11,200 bases of DNA from Chrysochromulina tobinii. Taxonomy: Eukaryota > Haptophyta > Prymnesiales > Chrysochromulinaceae. The position numbers and the translations under genes were made by a program. Positions 7,456 to 11,200 of the stretch are shown piece after piece. Location: assembly GCA_001275005.1 (NCBI GenBank), contig JWZX01001939.1, positions 1 to 11,200 of the forward strand. Reading direction: 5' to 3'. The notes beneath the pieces were generated by a model. It worked only from the letters and a program-made list of their open reading frames with translations, searched no databases and was not told the origin of the DNA. Every line of letters starts with the position of its first letter. Position 1 is the first letter of the stretch.

Positions 7456-8088
7456 GAGAGATGTGCTGCGATCGCGCTCATGACGACGATCTTCTTGTGA
7501 CCGCGTGAGCGGCATGCAGCCATGCACGACCCGGAAGATGAGAGAGACTGCACGCTATCTCGTCTGGAGACGTTGATGGTGTTCTTTTCCGAAGCGCGTT
7601 TAGCGCGCACCGCGACCTCATTATATTCGATTGGCATCTCATTAAATTTCCATTCGCCATATTCGCGCGACCATCACGTGACCTGACACGATGATCGTGC
7701 CACGATGACACCGGTCACCGCACCCGCGGCGCCCAAATGCTGGCTGGCCTGTTGCCAGTAGGAACTACTGAGTACTGTACAGGCTAAGATACCCGTCACA
7801 GATATTCCCACAGCCCGACCGGTGCGGCAGCACTATCGATACAGTCGAGTAGTCACATCTCACATGTAGGCGCGCCCCCCCGGGGACGCGTTTGCATGAG
7901 CGCCGCTGTACATGTTATGTACATGTACTGTTTGGTCCAGTTTCAACTTCACTCACCCGCACAAAAACGAAACACCGTTGACCGTCCAGCATGCAAAAAC
8001 CCTCACACCGATTTCACAGTCGGTTTTTGCTTTGTTCTCGCGTCGGTCACAGCCTCCGTCCCTCTTCGTCCCTCTCCGCCGCTCGAAC
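7456..8088. other. Intergenic region between GT90 and the coiled-coil gene
   Basis: It is less GC-rich than the genes, with an A/T-richer patch at 7620-7660. It contains a CACGTG E/G-box-like hexamer at 7675-7680, an inverted repeat CACGAT-G-ATCGTG at 7687-7699 and TGTACAT-GTT-ATGTACA at 7907-7923. The last ~60 bp are pyrimidine-rich 5' leader. No gene was recognised, but an in-frame ATG at 7912 could extend the next protein. Confidence 0.5.
7907..7928. promoter_or_regulatory. Inverted repeat TGTACAT/ATGTACA with adjoining GTACATGTAC palindrome
   Basis: A 7-bp inverted repeat with a 3-bp spacer (7907-7923) overlaps a perfect 10-bp palindrome (7919-7928), about 165 bp upstream of the coiled-coil gene start. 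It could be a transcription-factor site or a chance structure. Confidence 0.35.
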
Positions 8089-8610
8089 ATGGCGGTCATC
8101 ACGCAAGGCGGTGTTGTGCTCGACGACAAGGAGAACAGACTTCTCGATCAGGCGATCAAGATCTTGGAGCTCGAGGCGCGCGTGGCCTCGAGCGAGGCGC
8201 GCGTGGCCGAGCTCGAGGCGAAGCTCGACCGCGTGGAGAAGCGCGTCGAAGGCTTGGAGAAGCGCGTCGAGGAGGTGCCAAGCCGCAAGGAATTCGACGA
8301 CTTGAAGGAGACCGTCGCAGAGAAGCTCATCGCGCACGCTGAGATGCTCGAGGAGCTCAAGGAGAAGCTCGAGGCGCACGAGGAGATGATGCAGAACCTC
8401 GACGAGCGCATCGCGGGCATCTCGAAGGCCTCCATCAAGCGCGACAACGAGATCAAGATCGTGATCGCCGCGACCGCCTCGGCCGCGGCCTCCAAGCCGG
8501 GTGCGGCCAAGGAGCAGACGCTCGTCGCGCACGCCAAGGAGCTCGAGAAGCTCAAGGAGAAGCTCGAGGCACACGAGGAGATGATGCAGAACCTCGACAA
8601 GCAGCTCTGA
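8089..8610 (+). CDS. Small coiled-coil protein with internal duplication
   Basis: This is a 173-residue intronless frame. ATG 8089 is chosen because its context is good (A at -3, G at +4) and clear coding character begins there; the frame is open upstream to an ATG at 7912, which would add 59 poorly structured residues. Residues 15-65 show a regular heptad pattern (LEARVASSEARVAELEAKL, then two VEKRVE/LEKRVE units). Residues 80-108 and 145-173 are near copies (22 of 29 identical, sharing LKEKLEAHEEMMQNLD). Between them lies a 24-residue alanine-rich stretch around 123-140. It has no catalytic motif, signal peptide or membrane segment. I do not recognise the family; a structural oligomer or adaptor is an inference from shape alone. 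Strong codon bias towards GAG, AAG and CTC supports expression as a real gene. Confidence 0.78.
   Translation: MAVITQGGVVLDDKENRLLDQAIKILELEARVASSEARVAELEAKLDRVEKRVEGLEKRVEEVPSRKEFDDLKETVAEKLIAHAEMLEELKEKLEAHEEMMQNLDERIAGISKASIKRDNEIKIVIAATASAAASKPGAAKEQTLVAHAKELEKLKEKLEAHEEMMQNLDKQL
8326..8607. repeat. Direct DNA duplication inside the coiled-coil gene
   Basis: Copies at 8326-8412 and 8521-8607 lie 195 bp (65 codons) apart. They share a long almost identical core, CTCAAGGAGAAGCTCGAGGC onward, with only a synonymous change in the core. Conservation at the DNA level suggests a recent duplication or gene conversion. Confidence 0.85.
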
Positions 8611-8944
8611 GTCAGAGAGCACTTAGGTGCCCTCTTTTCGTACGATTCGGTTCGGGCTTCGGCGCGCGCGCCTTCCCCTGTCACGGTTCGGTTTAGTCAC
8701 GGTTTTGGTGCTTTCGGCGTGCGTCAGATGCGATCTCGGTTCGGAAGGCCGAGCGGCTGTCCCGTCGTTCCCGTGACGTCGCGCCGTGTCGGTGTCGCTG
8801 GCTCAGATAGCACATGAGGTGAAAACAGTTTTACGTCGTGTATCGTGTTCGGGGTTCCGCGCCAGTGGTCGGTTCGCACAGCCCGGCCGACGCGGTCTAG
8901 CGTCTACTCACATTTTAACTACACAGATCACGTTTAAGGCACCC
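8611..8944. other. Intergenic region with GGTTCGG/TCACGGTT motifs
   Basis: It holds the 3' UTR of the coiled-coil gene and non-coding DNA. Short elements TTCGGTTCGG and TCACGGTT recur at 8645-8750. No gene was recognised. Confidence 0.5.
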
Positions 8945-9141
8945 TTGTCACCACCCCTTGTCACCACCCCTTGTCACCACCCCTTGTCACCACCCCTTGT
9001 CACCACCCCTTGTCACCACCCCTTGTCACCACCCCTTGTCACCACCCCTTGTCACCACCTGGCTTTTGCTTTACCACCCCTTGTCACCACCTGGCTTTTG
9101 CTTTACCACCCCTTGTCACCACCTGGCTTTTGCTTTACCCC
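8945..9141. repeat. Nested minisatellite: 13-bp units leading into 32-bp units
   Basis: The unit TTGTCACCACCCC occurs eight times in perfect tandem from 8945 to 9048. From 9049 the array changes to a 32-bp unit that starts with the same TTGTCACCACC and adds a TGGCTTTTGCTTTACC segment; there are two full copies (9049-9080, 9081-9112) and a shortened third (9113-9141). A further fragment, CACCTGGCTTTTGCAC, lies near 9170. The open frames across it are a product of the repeat and not taken as coding. Confidence 0.95.
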
Positions 9142-9611
9142 TTGGCCTTTTTCACCCACTGAGATTCGAGCACCTGGCTTTTGCACCTCGTTAGGCTCAA
9201 CATGGCCTTTCTCTCCACAGAGCTAGTTCATTCCGAAGCCGCCACGCCCGGCCCGGGGATGCGAGCTTGGATGATATACTTAGTCAATTTTCTGAGATTT
9301 GGGATAAAAGTCCGCAACTTGCGAGTCTGATGTGCCAAGGGTTGTATACCCAAAGGGTGACCCAATCAATCGGCATACAATCGGCATGCAGGCCGATGGC
9401 GGGGAATGATACGGACTCCTAGGGAGATTCCCTGAACGCGAGTGTTTTGTCTTTTGTTCTAGCGTGACCACGCACGACGCAGACCAGAAGACCGCGAAAA
9501 CCAACCCGTCTTGACCTCCTTGGCACCGGTCAAGAGTTATTCATTGAGAATACATGGACGCGGCCCGCAGTCCGCGGGGCATGGATCCCACACCCCTTAT
9601 TTTGCAACAAA

Positions 9612-9639
9612 TGCGCGCAGCACTCTGCGCGCAGCACTC
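9612..9639. repeat. Two tandem copies of TGCGCGCAGCACTC
   Basis: An exact 14-bp direct duplication in non-coding DNA. Confidence 0.85.
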
Positions 9640-9717
9640 GACTCGCGTCTCGCCGAACCGTACCCGCGTCGCGGGCTCCTGCGGGCCGCCAGAGCTTCCT
9701 GTATCCTGATGACGTTT

Positions 9718-9735
9718 GACGTCGGAGCCGACGTC
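9718..9735. promoter_or_regulatory. Inverted repeat GACGTCGG-AG-CCGACGTC
   Basis: Perfect 8-bp arms with a 2-bp spacer; both arms contain the ACGT core and the left half reads TGACGTCG, like a bZIP/CRE site. No adjacent gene start makes its role clear. Confidence 0.4.
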
Positions 9736-10157
9736 GTCAGATCGAACATTTTCAGACTGAGTTGTGCACGACAACCGAGCGGCGAACAAGGAGCTGCGCA
9801 AGATCGCGCGCCCTGACGTGATGAACTGTTTCTATTCTCAGTTAAGTTGGCCTGGCGTGTGTGACAGTACGGGATCTAGGAACTTACCGATCTTACCTAA
9901 ATGTATTACTAAATTTCGTTTCCCACTCGGGAGCGATCGATATACGATCGTTACTATAAGACTGACTGCCTCAGGCGGATCTGGTCACGCCTCCGGCTTG
10001 TTCGCCCCGCGCCACAAGCGCCTCTTGGGAGCTCCGCTGCGAGAAGAGGTCGAGTGTCGGGAGCGTGTGAAGCGGCGGCCAGGCGTCGAGTTGTCGGCGC
10101 GCCTCGTCGCCGGCGGCGGGTTGGGCCCAACGTGTGGAAATTAGGGTAGAGCACCAC

Positions 10158-10181
10158 GTAGCCGCGCAGGTAGCCACGCAG
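10158..10181. repeat. 12-bp tandem duplication encoding YLRG twice
   Basis: GTAGCCGCGCAG and GTAGCCACGCAG lie in tandem with one mismatch. They encode the repeated LRGY in the conserved C-terminal block of the glycosyltransferase-like locus. Confidence 0.8.
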
Positions 10182-10355
10182 GTAGGCGAGCTCGATGAGG
10201 AACTTTTTCCACGACGTCTTCCACCCGTTGGTGGCCGCAAGCCTGGGATGGTTATGGGATTGTGATCGCGGGTGCGCGCCCGGCGAGGCGCGCGTGCTTG
10301 TACTCGTGGAAGGCTGCCCGCGCCTCCGGGAAGAAGAGTGAGCCCCATGAGCACG

Positions 10356-10393
10356 GCAGAAAGAGACAGTACAGTACTGCTGCAGAAAGAGAC
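10356..10393. repeat. 12-bp direct repeats flanking a palindromic spacer (26-bp shift)
   Basis: GCAGAAAGAGAC occurs at 10356-10367 and 10382-10393, with AGTACAGTACTGCT between. On the minus strand, one copy plus spacer interrupts the frame between GGLFL and PCSWGSLFF. Confidence 0.85.
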
Positions 10394-11200
10394 CGCCACC
10401 GCCTGTGTGCACGGGCGGTAGTGTGGCATACAGGTCGATGCGTCGGCGCGGCATTGTGAGCTCAAGAGGCGTGGCGTGTACACGCCTCTACCACCGCCGC
10501 GATCAGCCCGTCCTTTGCATGCCGCTCATGCGCGCGCGCCGTGCCAGCCGTCCACTCGGCAGCAAAGGCGTGCGCGAGGTCCAGCGTTGCCTCGTCCGCA
10601 CCCGCCTCGATCGAAAAGGTCACGTCGAGCGCGTCGCCGAGCAGAGGGACACACGCGAGAGAGCGCAGCAGCCGCCGTAGCGAGGCAGGCCTACGATGGG
10701 TGATCACTGTCACTTCGATCCGTGGTGCGTGCCACGAGTGCAGTGCCGATGGTGGTAGGCTCGCGAGCCACTCAAGCGCGTAGAGCTCATCCATGGGTGG
10801 TTCGAGCAAGATGGTCGGCGCCATCCCCACACGGAGAGCGTGCGCCCGCTGGGCCACTCGCACCGCTTCGGCGAGTGCGCGCTCGCCCCATCCCGCGCCC
10901 CAGCGCCGATCCTCCCATCTCGCGCCACCCTCGCGCGCCGCAACCCCTGCGTCCTCAAGCGCCGCGTCGTCCAGCTGCTGCGCTTCTTCGCCCCAGCGAT
11001 CGCTGCCCAAGCCCCGACGTGCGCCCCGACGAGCGCCGCTGGAGGCCTTCGCCTTGCCATGGTCTGAGCACAGGGCAGACCGTGGGCGAGTTGAGACAAA
11101 AGCACACGAGTTCGGGCGCGGCCCCCAGCCACAGCTCCTCGAGCTGCACGTGCAGCGACGCGCACCCCGAGGCGAGAGCTGCTGCACGACGTATTCGCGC

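Larger units (their letters stand above)
9142..9953. other. Intergenic region, lower GC, no gene recognised
   Basis: About 800 bp with noticeably more A and T than the rest. It contains a 14-bp tandem duplication at 9612-9639, an 8-bp inverted repeat at 9718-9735 and CGATCG-ATATA-CGATCG at 9934-9950. No protein domain or tRNA-like structure was recognised. Confidence 0.5.
9954..11200 (-). pseudogene. GT-A glycosyltransferase-like locus, truncated and frame-broken
   Basis: The frame open from the right window edge to a TGA at 10462 contains a typical GT-A start: VTVITHRRPASLRRLLRSL (10709 downward), LDVTFSIEAGADEATL, then DGLIAAVVEA ending at 10483. Later blocks typical of related glycosyltransferases follow in other frames: GVYTPRL (10486-10466), LPCSWGSLFFPEA (about 10361-10321) and ATNGWKTSWKKFLIELAYLRGY with VVLYPNF (10233-10130). 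The block expected between the first two, with an acidic EDD-like metal-binding motif, is absent. Two possible small introns would reconnect frames with correct phase: 10481-10380 (GTACAC...CTGCAG) and 10303-10243 (GTACAAG...CCCAG), reading to TAG at 9954. Alternatively the frame changes are decay, since they coincide with short duplications. The true 5' end is not visible. Membership in a GT-2-like family is well supported; function is doubtful. Confidence 0.55.

Noticed and set aside
8008-8031. ACCGA...TCGGT hairpin followed by T-run, like a bacterial terminator
   Set aside because: The stem is only 5 bp, and it sits in the 5' leader of a eukaryotic-type gene upstream of its start.
8945-9141. 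CRISPR-like array
   Set aside because: The repeats are directly tandem without unique spacers, in a eukaryotic context, so it is a minisatellite.
8786-9226. Plus-strand frame through the minisatellite encoding a 13-residue periodic peptide
   Set aside because: A 13-bp unit read in threes gives a 13-residue period in any open frame. It has no ATG-led non-repetitive domain.
9511-9816. Small frames in the AT-richer intergenic stretch
   Set aside because: No domain, repeat or codon bias; they start with non-ATG codons or overlap tandem repeats.

Overview
This window looks like nuclear DNA of a GC-rich microbial eukaryote. Two genes have GT-AG introns that keep frame and phase, several regions carry trinucleotide and CT/TG microsatellites, there is no operon layout, and the proteins belong to eukaryotic families (RanBP2 zinc finger, eukaryotic protein kinase, GT90/CAP10 glycosyltransferase). 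Very high GC and donors of the form GTGCG[C/T] would fit a haptophyte alga such as Emiliania or Chrysochromulina. That assignment is an inference, not a proof.

Layout from left to right. (1) Positions 1-1029, minus strand: the start of a coiled-coil protein with two EF-hands, running off the left edge; it has no stop inside the window. (2) Positions 1218-2869, plus strand, divergent from the first gene: a three-exon gene for a 400-residue protein with one RanBP2-type zinc finger between two long methionine/glycine low-complexity domains. (3) Positions 2870-3968: non-coding, GC-rich, with short tandem repeats. (4) Positions 3969-5522, minus strand: an intronless 517-residue Ser/Thr kinase with a polyglycine run inside the N-lobe. 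(5) Positions 5576-7455, plus strand, head-to-head with the kinase across only 53 bp: a three-exon GT90 (CAP10-type) glycosyltransferase. (6) Positions 8089-8610, plus strand: a 173-residue, almost entirely coiled-coil protein with an internal duplication. (7) Positions 8945-9141: a nested minisatellite with 13-bp and 32-bp units. (8) Positions 9954-11200, minus strand: a GT-A glycosyltransferase-like locus whose conserved blocks lie in different frames, separated by short duplications. It appears to lack the block expected to carry the metal-binding acidic motif, so it is probably a pseudogene or a heavily spliced, truncated gene.

The genes do not form an obvious pathway. The two glycosyltransferase-like loci share a broad theme (glycan synthesis), as do the EF-hand protein and the kinase (signalling), but nothing in the sequence links them beyond proximity. 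No tRNA, rRNA, CRISPR array, insertion sequence or clear AATAAA signal was seen.
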